Source: Azoamicus ciliaticola (GTDB taxonomy: Bacteria > Pseudomonadota > Gammaproteobacteria > UBA6186 > Azoamicaceae). From it: 64,000 bases of DNA. Made by a program: the position numbers and the translations under genes. The notes below the pieces were generated by a model that saw nothing but the letters and a program-made list of their open reading frames with translations, searched no databases and had not been told where the DNA came from. The stretch lies in assembly GCF_902860225.1 (NCBI RefSeq), contig NZ_LR794158.1:124001-188000 (forward strand), given 5' to 3'. Positions 8,155-16,791 of the stretch are shown here, piece by piece; the stretch's first letter is position 1; every line of letters begins with the position of its first letter.

Positions 8155-8946
8155 CTATTGCCATTGAAACATAATTGCTGTTAAACAAAAATTAAAACTT
8201 AATATTATAAATGATGAATATACAACTGTATTAGTTGTAGATAATGCTATTCCTTCAGTTGTTGGGTTACTATTTAATCCTTGATAAATTGATATCCAAC
8301 TTATTATAAATCCAAATATTAAGCTTTTAATTAAACTATTTATTATGTCTATTCTAAAGTCTATGTTTTCTCTTATACTTGTCCAAAATATATCATTATC
8401 TACATTTAACCATAATACAGTAGATACATAACTTCCAATTATTGACACAACTATAAATATTAATGCTAATATTATCATTGACACTATACAAGCCCAAAAT
8501 CTTGGAGCTATAATTTTAATTATTGGATTTACGCCCATCATTTCCATAGCTATTATTTGATCTGTGTTTTTCATTAAGCATATTTCAGCTGTTAATGATG
8601 CGCCAGTTCTTCCAGCAAATAGCAAAGCGCTTACGACTGGGCCAAGTTCTCTTATTATTGTTAACGCTGTCATTTGCCCTATTATTTCTTCAGTGCCAAA
8701 TTTTTTAAGTATATAGCATCCTTGTAATCCAACAACCATGCCTATAAATAAACCTGATAGTATTATTAAGCCTAAAGATAGAACACCTATAAAATATATG
8801 TGTTTTATAAAGTTTTTTATATTTTTTTTAAGATTTAGAATAGCAAATATAGTTTTTTTTAATAAAATCGTTGCTTTTCCTAACTCATTAACAATGCCTA
8901 TTATTTTTTCTCCAATGTTAACTATAATTAAATAAATCGTTTTCAT
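8155..8946 (-). CDS. mlaE: ABC transporter permease MlaE
   Basis: Inner-membrane permease of the Mla system. 263 residues with an amphipathic N-terminal helix and about five transmembrane segments. The family signatures LTIIRELGPVVSALLFAGR (about 94-112) and the EICLMKNTDQIIAMEMMGV stretch are intact, and the C-terminal GFIISWISIYQGLNS is typical. The start overlaps mlaF by 29 bp, so the two are translationally coupled. Confidence 0.96.
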   Translation of the reverse strand: MKTIYLIIVNIGEKIIGIVNELGKATILLKKTIFAILNLKKNIKNFIKHIYFIGVLSLGLIILSGLFIGMVVGLQGCYILKKFGTEEIIGQMTALTIIRELGPVVSALLFAGRTGASLTAEICLMKNTDQIIAMEMMGVNPIIKIIAPRFWACIVSMIILALIFIVVSIIGSYVSTVLWLNVDNDIFWTSIRENIDFRIDIINSLIKSLIFGFIISWISIYQGLNSNPTTEGIALSTTNTVVYSSFIILSFNFCLTAIMFQWQ

Positions 8947-9712
8947 ATGTATTTTTAGAAGATTGATTAATTTTTTCGTAATTTATTTTTTTTTTTATAA
9001 AATATTGTGTAAATTCATTTTTACTTTGTTCTATTTTTTTAGGTGTACCTTCATCTATTATTCTTTTGTCATTTATTATATAGATGTAATCTGCTATGCT
9101 CATTGTTTCTATTACATCATGAGATACTATTATTGTAGTTGTTTTTAAAGATTTATTGAGTAACTTTATTAATCGCATTAAAGTAGCCATAGAAATTGGA
9201 TCTTGCCCTGAAAATGGTTCATCATACATTATAATGCTTGGATCTAGAGCTATAGTTCTAGCTAAAGCCGTCCTTTTAGCCATACCTATTGATAATTCAG
9301 ATGGCATTAAGTTATATACATTTTTCAACCCAACCGATTGTAACTTTATTAGCACCAAATCTCTTATTAATTTTTCTGATAAATTTGTGTGTTCTCTTAT
9401 TGGAAAGGCTACATTTTCGTATACACTTAAATCAGAAAATAAAGCACCATTTTGAAATAAAATTCCTATATTTTTTCTAATTTTGTATAATTCCGAGTCT
9501 TTTAATTGTGATATTTCTTTATTTTGTATTTTTATTTTTCCACTATTTTGTGTTAGTTGGCGCCCTATTAACTTTAATAATGTAGTTTTTCCACATCCGC
9601 TTGGCCCCATTATTGCTGTTATTTTATTTTCTTTTATTTTTAAGGATATATTATCAAATATTATTTTATCACTATGTTTAAAAGATAAGTTTTCGATTGT
9701 TATTATTGACAT
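8918..9712 (-). CDS. mlaF: ABC transporter ATP-binding protein MlaF
   Basis: ATPase of the Mla phospholipid transporter. Walker A GPSGCGKTT is at about 34-42, the Q-loop is in LFQNGALFSDL, the degenerate ABC signature is LSIGMAKR (LSGGMxRR in relatives), Walker B IMYDEPF, and the switch histidine is in VSHDV. Start set at ATG 9712; the longer frame uses TTG two codons earlier. It is the first gene of mlaFEDCB-ibaG, behind three tRNA genes on the same strand. Confidence 0.95.
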   Translation of the reverse strand: MSIITIENLSFKHSDKIIFDNISLKIKENKITAIMGPSGCGKTTLLKLIGRQLTQNSGKIKIQNKEISQLKDSELYKIRKNIGILFQNGALFSDLSVYENVAFPIREHTNLSEKLIRDLVLIKLQSVGLKNVYNLMPSELSIGMAKRTALARTIALDPSIIMYDEPFSGQDPISMATLMRLIKLLNKSLKTTTIIVSHDVIETMSIADYIYIINDKRIIDEGTPKKIEQSKNEFTQYFIKKKINYEKINQSSKNTYENDLFNYS

Positions 9713-9752
9713 AGACAATTATTTATTATTTTATATTCTTATATTTTTTTTG

Positions 9753-9826
9753 GGTGAATGATGGGGATTGAACCCACGACAACCGGAATCACAACCCGGT
9801 GCTCTACCAACTGAGCTACATCCACC
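9753..9826 (-). tRNA. tRNA-His (GTG)
   Basis: The anticodon arm GGGTTGTGATTCC gives GTG. The extra 5' G(-1), a histidine identity element, is encoded and faces C73. The 3' flank reads CA, so an incomplete CCA is present. Confidence 0.95.
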
Positions 9827-9836
9827 ATTTTTTTTT

Positions 9837-9910
9837 TGCGCTTGGCAGGAATCGAACCTGCAACCCCCAGCTTAGAAGGCTGGTGCTCTATCCAATTGAG
9901 CTACAAGCGC
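9837..9910 (-). tRNA. tRNA-Arg (TCT)
   Basis: Acceptor GCGCTTG pairs with CAAGCGC; the loop CTTCTAA between CCAGC and GCTGG gives anticodon TCT for AGA/AGG, the main arginine codons in AT-rich genomes. A73. No CCA. Confidence 0.95.
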
Positions 9911-9914
9911 TTTT

Positions 9915-9989
9915 TCGGGGCAGAGGGATTTGAACCCCCGATCCTCTGCTCCCAAAGCAGATACGTTAGCCAGACTACGCTATGCCCCG
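9915..9989 (-). tRNA. tRNA-Pro (TGG)
   Basis: Acceptor CGGGGCA pairs with TGCCCCG, with C1-G72 as usual for bacterial proline tRNA. The loop TTTGGGA gives TGG with G37; A73. It is first in the minus-strand series Pro-Arg-His-mlaF. No CCA. Confidence 0.95.
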
Positions 9990-10037
9990 TGTGTTACTAT
10001 AATACACATAATAATTTTTTAGGTCAAATTTTTTTTT

Positions 10038-10907
10038 ATGATAACTAAATTTTTTAATGGAAAATATTTTTTTGAAAATTTATTTAAAAATATTTGTAAT
10101 GAAATATTTTTTTATAAATATTTTTCATACAAATCGTTATGTTTTTCTATTTTTATTGTAGGCAATATTTTTTCCGCAAATTTATATGTTAAAAATAAAA
10201 TATATTCTTGCTATTTATCTAGTATTGATTTTTTAATTTTTAAATTTTCAAATGATGTCAAAATGAAAACATTATTAATGGTTTTAAAGATAGTGAAATT
10301 TGACATTTTAATTAATGGCATTATTATTCAATTGCCTTTAGTTTGTCGTTTAAACAAACCTGTTTTATTTAATTCTATATGTGTTTATAAGGATATTGAT
10401 TTATTAAATTCGTTTAATTTTGGACATTATTATTTAAGTTATTCTAAAAATATTATTCCTAGTACAGTAAAGTCTGTATTATTTTTGTTAAAAAAGTTTA
10501 AAATTAATTGTGTTGGATTAAGATGTGTTGTTTTTGGGTTTTCAAATATTGTTGGCAAACCATTATCTTTAGAATTGAATTCTTTAGGTATGACTGTAGT
10601 TATTGTTAGTAAAAATGATTTGTATTTTTATGATATTTTAAAATCTAGTGATATTGTAATTTCTGCTGTTGGCATACTAAATTTTTTAAAAATTAAAAAT
10701 GTTTCAAAAGGCTCATTAGTTATTGATATTGGTATAAATGAAAGTAACTATGATATTGTATTAGGCGATTTTTGTGTGGAATTTTCATCAAATTTTATTA
10801 ATTTAATTACGCCTGTACCTGGTGGTATAGGACCTTTAACAGTTTATCATATTTTAGATAATTTTGTTAAAATTAATGTAAATAAAAATTTTGTAGCTAT
10901 GGTATAA
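10038..10907 (+). CDS. folD: Bifunctional methylenetetrahydrofolate dehydrogenase/cyclohydrolase FolD
   Basis: Interconverts 5,10-methylene-THF and 10-formyl-THF with NADP, supplying formyl groups for initiator tRNA and purines. Seen in the 289-residue protein: YVKNKIYSC carrying the catalytic Lys, IIQLPLV with the conserved Gln, KDIDLLNSFNFG with the conserved Asp, the Rossmann stretch VVFGFSNIVGKPLSLEL and the C-terminal TPVPGGIGPLTV. The N-terminus is diverged but all catalytic positions are kept. ATG start after a T-run. It is divergent from the tRNA-Pro gene and followed by yebC. Confidence 0.95.
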   Translation: MITKFFNGKYFFENLFKNICNEIFFYKYFSYKSLCFSIFIVGNIFSANLYVKNKIYSCYLSSIDFLIFKFSNDVKMKTLLMVLKIVKFDILINGIIIQLPLVCRLNKPVLFNSICVYKDIDLLNSFNFGHYYLSYSKNIIPSTVKSVLFLLKKFKINCVGLRCVVFGFSNIVGKPLSLELNSLGMTVVIVSKNDLYFYDILKSSDIVISAVGILNFLKIKNVSKGSLVIDIGINESNYDIVLGDFCVEFSSNFINLITPVPGGIGPLTVYHILDNFVKINVNKNFVAMV

Positions 10908-10931
10908 TTTATTATTTAATAAGAAGATTTT

Positions 10932-11627
10932 ATGGCTGGACATAGTAAATGGTCAAATATAAAACATAGAAAACAATCTAATGATTTAAAAAAAAGTAAA
11001 TTATTTTCTAAATTAGCAAACGATATAAGAGTTTCAGTTGGGAATTCTAAATTAGATATAAATTCAAATGTTAAGTTAAAAAAAACAGTAGATAAAGCTT
11101 TATCTAATAATATGAGTAAAGATGTTATAAATAACATTATTTCTAGTTTGGATACTGCAAGTCAAATTAAAAATGTTTATTCCGCTACTGGAGATAATGG
11201 AGTATCTATAATTATGGAATGTTTAGATTACAATAAGAATAGAATAATAGGCGAAATCAGGTATGTGTTAAATCAATATAATATGGCATTAGTGCCATTT
11301 AAATCTATAGAATATACTTATTTTAAAATAGATAAAATTTCTTTAAATTCTGATTATAATGATAGATTATTATTTTATTATTTAGATGAATTATTTTTAA
11401 AAGATGTTTTTAGTAATTCTATTTATTCAAATATAGATTTATCAAAAGATTTATTCTCTTTATTAAAAGTTTTAGATATTGGTTTTGAAGTTTGTAAAAT
11501 TCTTTACCCAAAAAATGTTATTAAATTAGATTGCAATAATAGCAACAAATTTTGTAATATGATCATCGAGTTAGAAAAATTACCTTATATAGCTAATATT
11601 TTTTCCAATTTTTTAAAAAAATTATAG
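10932..11627 (+). CDS. yebC: YebC/PmpR-family translation factor
   Basis: Family members (YebC, mitochondrial TACO1) help ribosomes through difficult sequences; some were earlier described as transcription regulators. The N-terminus MAGHSKWSNIKHRK is the diagnostic family start. The three-domain protein is 231 residues, slightly short of about 246. The middle is rather diverged, but NGVSIIMECLDYNKNR and the central KSIEYTYFKID region fit. In enterobacteria yebC lies beside ruvC; here ruvC is absent and folD is the neighbour. SD AAGAAG upstream. Confidence 0.95.
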   Translation: MAGHSKWSNIKHRKQSNDLKKSKLFSKLANDIRVSVGNSKLDINSNVKLKKTVDKALSNNMSKDVINNIISSLDTASQIKNVYSATGDNGVSIIMECLDYNKNRIIGEIRYVLNQYNMALVPFKSIEYTYFKIDKISLNSDYNDRLLFYYLDELFLKDVFSNSIYSNIDLSKDLFSLLKVLDIGFEVCKILYPKNVIKLDCNNSNKFCNMIIELEKLPYIANIFSNFLKKL

Positions 11628-11770
11628 TTTTATTAAAATTTTTGTTTTAATTTTTTATACAATACTTGTTGCCTTTATCATTAATATTATATACTATAAG
11701 TATTCATTAGTTGTTTGTAATTTAGTAATATATAATAATTTTTATAAACATGTAGCAATGAAAAAAAAAT

Positions 11771-11843
11771 GGGTCGTTAGCTCAGTTGGTAGAGCAGTGG
11801 ACTTTTAATCCATTGGTCGTAGGTTCAATCCCTACACGGCCTA
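11771..11843 (+). tRNA. tRNA-Lys (TTT)
   Basis: GGGTCGTTAGCTCAGTTGG and the loop CTTTTAA give a lysine tRNA with anticodon TTT; acceptor pairs with ACGGCCT; A73. Its last three bases are also the complement of the dnaJ stop codon. The 143 bp upstream (11,628-11,770) hold no gene I can see. Confidence 0.96.
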
Positions 11844-12965
11844 TTTTATTTTTTTATCTATAAAATTTTTTAATAAATTTTGCCAGCTAGTTATTTTAGG
11901 AAAATTTATCTTCTTAACAGTAGTCTCAAAATCTGTCAAAATTTTAATTTGAGTTTCGGTTAAATCTATAGGTGTTTCTATTATTATTTTACAAAATAAA
12001 TCACCATATGAATTATTTCTTAAATTTTTTATTCCTTTATTTTTTATTCTAAAAACTTTATTTGTTTGAGTTTCTTTTGGTATTTTTATTTTAATATTTC
12101 CTGTCAAGCATGGAACTTCTATTTCTCCACCTAAAATTGCTGTATTAAATGTTATTGGTACATCACAATATAAATCTGATTCTTTTCTAATAAAAATATC
12201 ATGTTTTTTTATTTTTATTTGTATATATAGATCACCTGCTGGTCCACCATTTTTTCCTATTTCTCCTTCTTCACTTAGTTTGATTTTATCATTATCATTT
12301 ATACCTGCAGGTATTTTGGCTGAAATTGTTTTTTCTGATTTGATTCTACCTTTTCCATAACAATTCGCACATATTTCCTTTATATATGATCCTTGACCAT
12401 TACATTTATCACAAGTTTGTTGTATTGTTAAAAAACCTTGTTGTAATCTAATTTGTCCATATCCGTTACATTTATTACACTTAATAAAAGAATCTTTATC
12501 TTTTGCGCCAGATCCATTACATTTTTCACAACTTATTTGTGTGTTTATTTTAAATATTGCTTCTAATCCGTTGGCAGCTTCTTCTAACTCTATTTTTAAA
12601 ATATGTAGTAAATCATTTCCTCTGTGTGAATATGGTTTATTTTTAGATGTTGTATTATGATCTCCAAATAAATCGCCAAATATGTCACCAAAAATATCAG
12701 TAAAGTGCGATGTTGAATTTGAGTATGTGTTGGATGTATTGTTAAATCCTGAATGTCCATATTGATCATAAATTTGTCTTTTGCTTGGGTCAGATAATAT
12801 TTCATAAGCTTCACCTATTTTTTTAAAGTTTTCCTCAGCTTTTTTGTCTCCTGGATTTCTATCTGGATGGTATTTCATTGCCATTTTTTTATATGCTTTT
12901 TTGACTTCCATGTCACTAGCATTTCTATCTATTCCCAAAACGTTATAATAATCTTCTTTATTCAT
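11841..12965 (-). CDS. dnaJ: Chaperone DnaJ
   Basis: Hsp40 cochaperone that stimulates DnaK ATPase and delivers clients. 374 residues with the full class A layout: J domain (about 1-70, with HPD at 33-35), a Gly/Phe-region replaced partly by Ser/Thr/Asn (about 75-115), four CxxCxGxG zinc motifs (about 144-208; CEKCNGSG, CNKCNGYG, CDKCNGQG, CANCYGKG) and two beta-barrel C-terminal domains. Last gene of grpE-dnaK-dnaJ. The stop codon lies within the last bases of the convergent tRNA-Lys gene. Confidence 0.98.
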   Translation of the reverse strand: MNKEDYYNVLGIDRNASDMEVKKAYKKMAMKYHPDRNPGDKKAEENFKKIGEAYEILSDPSKRQIYDQYGHSGFNNTSNTYSNSTSHFTDIFGDIFGDLFGDHNTTSKNKPYSHRGNDLLHILKIELEEAANGLEAIFKINTQISCEKCNGSGAKDKDSFIKCNKCNGYGQIRLQQGFLTIQQTCDKCNGQGSYIKEICANCYGKGRIKSEKTISAKIPAGINDNDKIKLSEEGEIGKNGGPAGDLYIQIKIKKHDIFIRKESDLYCDVPITFNTAILGGEIEVPCLTGNIKIKIPKETQTNKVFRIKNKGIKNLRNNSYGDLFCKIIIETPIDLTETQIKILTDFETTVKKINFPKITSWQNLLKNFIDKKIK

Positions 12966-12987
12966 TAATTTTTTTTTAATCTAAACT

Positions 12988-14928
12988 TTATTTTTTGTTA
13001 TTTTTAATTTCTTCGTAGTCAGCATCTACTACATGTTCTTCTGTAGTTTTATCTTTTTTTGTATCATTTTCGTTATCATCATTATTTTTATCATTATCAT
13101 TATCATTTTTATTTGATGTAGCTTGATGCAATAATGTGACAGTTTTATTTAATTCATTTATTTTTTCTTCTATTTCATTTTTATTGTCATTTGATAATAA
13201 GTCCTTTAATTCTTTTATTATTTTTTCTATATTATTTTTATCATTTATATTTATTTTATCTCCAATGCTATCCATTGCTTTTTGAGCAGAATGAATTTCA
13301 CTGTCAGCTCTATTTTTTAACGCAACTAATTCATCAAATTTTTTATCTGCTTCAACATTCATTTCAGCGTCTTTTATCATTTTTTTAATTTCATCATCTG
13401 ATAATCCACTTGAAGCTTTTATAACCATGTTTTGTTCTTTATTTGTTGATAAATTTTTAGCAGAAACTTTCAATATACCATTTGAATCTATATCAAAAGC
13501 TACTTCTATTTGTGGAATACCTCTTGGAGAAGCTGGAATATCCGTTAAATCAAATTGGCCTAATAATTTGTTAGCGGCTGCTTGTTTTCTTTCTCCTTGA
13601 AAAACTCTAATTGTAACAGCAGGCTGATTGTCTGTTGCTGTTGAAAAAATTTGTTTTTTACTTGTAGGTATTGTTGTATTTTTATCTATTAGTTTTGTCA
13701 TTACACCACCCATTGTTTCTAACCCTAAAGATAATGGTGTCACATCTAATAATAAAACATCTTTTATTTCTCCAGACAATACACCACCTTGAATTGCAGC
13801 ACCTACTGCTACAGCTTCATCTGGATTTATATTTTTTTTGATTTCTTTTTTAAAAAAAAATTTTACAGCTTCTTCTACTTTTGGCATTCTTGTTTGTCCA
13901 CCAACTAAAATAACTGTACTTATTTCTTTTATATCCTTACCAGAATCTTGCATAGCGATTCTACAAGGTTCTAATGTTTGTTCTATTAAATGTTCTACAA
14001 GTGATTCTAATTTTGCTCTTGTTAATTCTATATTTAAATGTTTTGGTCCACTTGCATCAGCTGTTATATAAGGCAAGTTTATTTCAGCTATATCTTTTGA
14101 GGATAATTCAATTTTTGCTTTTTCTGCTGTTTCTTTTAATCTTTGTAAAGCTATAGAATCATTTTTTAAATCAATCCCTGTGTTTAATTTAAAATCTTTT
14201 ATTAAATAATCTATTATACAAGTATCAAAATCTTCTCCACCTAAAAATGTGTTACCATTTGTTGATAATACTTCAAATTGTTGTTCTCCATCAACATCCG
14301 ATATTTCTATTATAGAAATATCAAAAGTTCCACCACCTAAATCGTATACAGCTATTATAGAATCGCCTTTTTGTTTATCTAATCCATATGCTAATGCCGC
14401 GGCAGTTGGTTCATTTATCATTCTTTTTACATCTAAGCCAGCTATTTTACCTGCATCTTTTGTAGCTTGGCGTTGAGAATCATTAAAATAAGCCGGCACC
14501 GTTATTACAGCTGAAGTTACTTTTTTACCTAAATAATCTTCAGCTGTTTTTTTCATTTTCATTAAAATTTCTGCTGATACTTCTTGTGGAGAAATATTTT
14601 TACTTCCAATCTTTACCCAAGCATCTCCATTTGGTGACTCTGTTATGTCGTAAGGAACTGTTGATTTATTTTTTTGTACTATTGAATCATTATATTTTCG
14701 TCCAATCAATCTTTTTATTGCAAACAAAGTATTTTTAGGATTTGATATTCTTTGATTTTTTGCAACTTGACCTACTAATTTTTTATCATTTTTTACATAA
14801 GCAACTACAGAAGGCGTAGTTCTTGCTCCTTCATTATTTTCTATAACTTTAGGTTGCCCATTTTCAAGAATTGCTACACAAGAATTTGTCGTACCTAAAT
14901 CTATACCTATTGTTATTTCTTTTGACAT
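12988..14928 (-). CDS. dnaK: Chaperone DnaK (Hsp70)
   Basis: ATP-dependent Hsp70. 646 residues. The nucleotide-binding domain begins IGIDLGTTNSCVAI and carries VPAYFNDSQRQATKDAG and the AVYDLGGGTFD phosphate loop. The linker DVLLLDVTPLSLG is followed by the substrate-binding domain and a helical lid. The C-terminal tail is rich in Asn, Asp and Lys (about 612-640) and ends EEHVVDADYEEIKNNKK, keeping a DADYEE-like element. It is among the best conserved proteins in the window. Transcribed from the promoter ahead of grpE. Confidence 0.99.
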   Translation of the reverse strand: MSKEITIGIDLGTTNSCVAILENGQPKVIENNEGARTTPSVVAYVKNDKKLVGQVAKNQRISNPKNTLFAIKRLIGRKYNDSIVQKNKSTVPYDITESPNGDAWVKIGSKNISPQEVSAEILMKMKKTAEDYLGKKVTSAVITVPAYFNDSQRQATKDAGKIAGLDVKRMINEPTAAALAYGLDKQKGDSIIAVYDLGGGTFDISIIEISDVDGEQQFEVLSTNGNTFLGGEDFDTCIIDYLIKDFKLNTGIDLKNDSIALQRLKETAEKAKIELSSKDIAEINLPYITADASGPKHLNIELTRAKLESLVEHLIEQTLEPCRIAMQDSGKDIKEISTVILVGGQTRMPKVEEAVKFFFKKEIKKNINPDEAVAVGAAIQGGVLSGEIKDVLLLDVTPLSLGLETMGGVMTKLIDKNTTIPTSKKQIFSTATDNQPAVTIRVFQGERKQAAANKLLGQFDLTDIPASPRGIPQIEVAFDIDSNGILKVSAKNLSTNKEQNMVIKASSGLSDDEIKKMIKDAEMNVEADKKFDELVALKNRADSEIHSAQKAMDSIGDKININDKNNIEKIIKELKDLLSNDNKNEIEEKINELNKTVTLLHQATSNKNDNDNDKNNDDNENDTKKDKTTEEHVVDADYEEIKNNKK

Positions 14929-14943
14929 TTTTTTTCCCTTTTT

Positions 14944-15462
14944 TTAATTTTTTCTTTTCAACACAGATACTTTTACATATCTTAATACTCTATCATTTAA
15001 AATATACCCATTTTGTAAAACCGTTTTAATTGTATCGTCTTCTTCTATATCATCTTTGTATTCTACTGATATTGCTTCATGTTTTGAAATATCTAGTTTT
15101 TCATTTTCTTCCGTTGATATTTTTTTTAGATTGTATTTATCTAAAATATTTAGAAGCATTTTATGCATTAAAATTACTCCATCTATATTTATTAAGTTAT
15201 CTTCAGTTTTTTTTTTAAAACACAATTCAAAACTATCTAGTAATGGTATAAAATCACATAATATATTTTGTAACGCGAAATTAGATGTATTTAATATTTC
15301 CTTATCAGTGCGCTTTTTTAAATTTTCCATTTCAGCTTTACATCTTACAAATAATTCCCAATTATTTTTAGATTCATTATTTAACTTATCTATTTCCAAA
15401 TTTAATGATTCTATTTTTTCATTTAAATTTTGCTGTGTATTATTTATATTTGTTTCGTTCAT
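14944..15462 (-). CDS. grpE: Nucleotide-exchange factor GrpE
   Basis: Releases ADP from DnaK. 172 residues: a long N-terminal coiled coil (about 10-65, heptads around EKIESLNLEIDKLNNES), the conserved RCKAEMENLKKRTDKE segment, and a C-terminal beta domain with DISKHEAISVE and GYILNDRVLRYVKVSV. Length is close to the usual 180-200. It is the first gene of grpE-dnaK-dnaJ and lies directly behind a sigma-32-like promoter. Confidence 0.97.
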   Translation of the reverse strand: MNETNINNTQQNLNEKIESLNLEIDKLNNESKNNWELFVRCKAEMENLKKRTDKEILNTSNFALQNILCDFIPLLDSFELCFKKKTEDNLINIDGVILMHKMLLNILDKYNLKKISTEENEKLDISKHEAISVEYKDDIEEDDTIKTVLQNGYILNDRVLRYVKVSVLKRKN

Positions 15463-15493
15463 TTCAAGAATATTGTTTCTAATTTTATATTAA

Positions 15494-15521
15494 TGGTGGG
15501 GACTAAATTTTGCTATTCAAG
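15494..15521 (-). promoter_or_regulatory. Sigma-32 (heat-shock) type promoter of grpE-dnaK-dnaJ
   Basis: On the minus strand CTTGAA (15521-15516) is followed after 14 bp by CCCCACCA (15501-15494). The sigma-32 consensus is CTTGAA, 13-15 bp, CCCCATNT. The GC-rich CCCC box stands out in DNA that is otherwise almost all A and T. It lies about 32 bp before the grpE ATG and just after the clpX stop. Confidence 0.8.
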
Positions 15522-15547
15522 TATGTTAATGTATTTTTTTTAATTTG

Positions 15548-16783
15548 TTATTTTTTATTAATCAAAATTGGGTTAGAATTATTTTTTATAACAGAATCAT
15601 TTATTATTATTTTTTTTATATTTTTTTTAATTGAAGGTAAATTGTACATTGTATCTAAAAGTATTTCTTCTAATATTGAACGTAATCCTCTTGCGCCTGT
15701 ATTCCTTTTTTTAGCTCTAGTTGCTATTTCTTTTAATGAGTCAGTATCAAATTCTAACTCTACATTTTCAAAACTAAATAATTTTATATATTGTTTTATC
15801 AAAGCATTTTTAGGTTTTGTTAAAATATCTATTAATGCATTTTCGTCTAAATTTTTTAAAATACTTATTATAGGTAATCTTCCAACAAACTCTGGTATTA
15901 ATCCATATTTTATTAAATCTTCTGGTTCGACATTTTTAAATATTTCGGATTCAATATGTTCATCTTTTAAATTTGCTGAAAAACCTATACCACTTTTATT
16001 TAATCTTTGAGAAATTATTTTATTTAGCCCTATAAATGTTCCACCACAAATAAAAAGTATTTCTGTAGTATCTACTTGAAGTAATTCTTGTTGAGGATGT
16101 TTTCTTCCGCCTTGTGGTGGAACTGATGCTACTGTACCTTCTATTAGTTTTAATAAAGCTTGTTGCACGCCTTCACCAGACACATCTCTTGTTATTGAAG
16201 GGCTTTCACTTTTTCTGCAAATTTTATCTATTTCATCAATATAAACTATGCCTTTTTGAGTTTTTTCAATATTATAATCGCTATTTTGTAGTAATTTTTG
16301 TATTATATTTTCCACATCTTCTCCAACATAACCAGCTTCTGTTAATGTTGTTGCATCTGCTATTGCAAATGGAACATTCAAAACCTTTGCTAAAGTCTCA
16401 GCTAATAATGTTTTGCCGCTGCCAGACGGACCAATTAATAATACATTACTTTTACTTATTTTAGGTTCAGCGGTTTTGCTAGAATTTTTTAATCTTTTAT
16501 AATGATTATAAACTGCTACTGATAATATTTTCTTAGTTTCATCTTGCTGTATTATGTATTGATTTAATATATCATTTATTTCCATTGGTGTCGGTAATTT
16601 TATATTTTCTATACTATCTGATTTTTTGTTATCACTATTATATGCCAATATATCATTGCATAATTCTATACATTCATCACATATAAATACATTAGGTCCT
16701 GATATTAATTTTTTAATTTCAAGTTGGGTTTTATCACAAAAAGAACACTTTAGTATAGATTTTTTATTATTTTTTGTATTCAT
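15548..16783 (-). CDS. clpX: ATP-dependent protease ATPase subunit ClpX
   Basis: Hexameric AAA+ unfoldase feeding ClpP. 411 residues. N-terminal zinc-binding domain with C13, C16, C35 and C38; Walker A GPSGSGKT at 118-125; Walker B IVYIDEIDK; pore and sensor regions SGEGVQQALLKLIEGT and GARGLRSI. The IGF-type ClpP-docking loop is present as SGIGFSANL. It follows clpP after 8 bp, so ClpXP is complete. SmpB, encoded at 57 kb, tags stalled proteins that ClpXP degrades. Confidence 0.98.
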   Translation of the reverse strand: MNTKNNKKSILKCSFCDKTQLEIKKLISGPNVFICDECIELCNDILAYNSDNKKSDSIENIKLPTPMEINDILNQYIIQQDETKKILSVAVYNHYKRLKNSSKTAEPKISKSNVLLIGPSGSGKTLLAETLAKVLNVPFAIADATTLTEAGYVGEDVENIIQKLLQNSDYNIEKTQKGIVYIDEIDKICRKSESPSITRDVSGEGVQQALLKLIEGTVASVPPQGGRKHPQQELLQVDTTEILFICGGTFIGLNKIISQRLNKSGIGFSANLKDEHIESEIFKNVEPEDLIKYGLIPEFVGRLPIISILKNLDENALIDILTKPKNALIKQYIKLFSFENVELEFDTDSLKEIATRAKKRNTGARGLRSILEEILLDTMYNLPSIKKNIKKIIINDSVIKNNSNPILINKK

Positions 16784-16791
16784 TATATCAC

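Noticed and set aside
9836..10048. 70-codon plus-strand open frame with RLAGIEPATPSLEG and FGAEGFEPPILCS
   Set aside because: It is the antisense reading of tRNA-Arg and tRNA-Pro; such peptides are a known artefact of tRNA genes.
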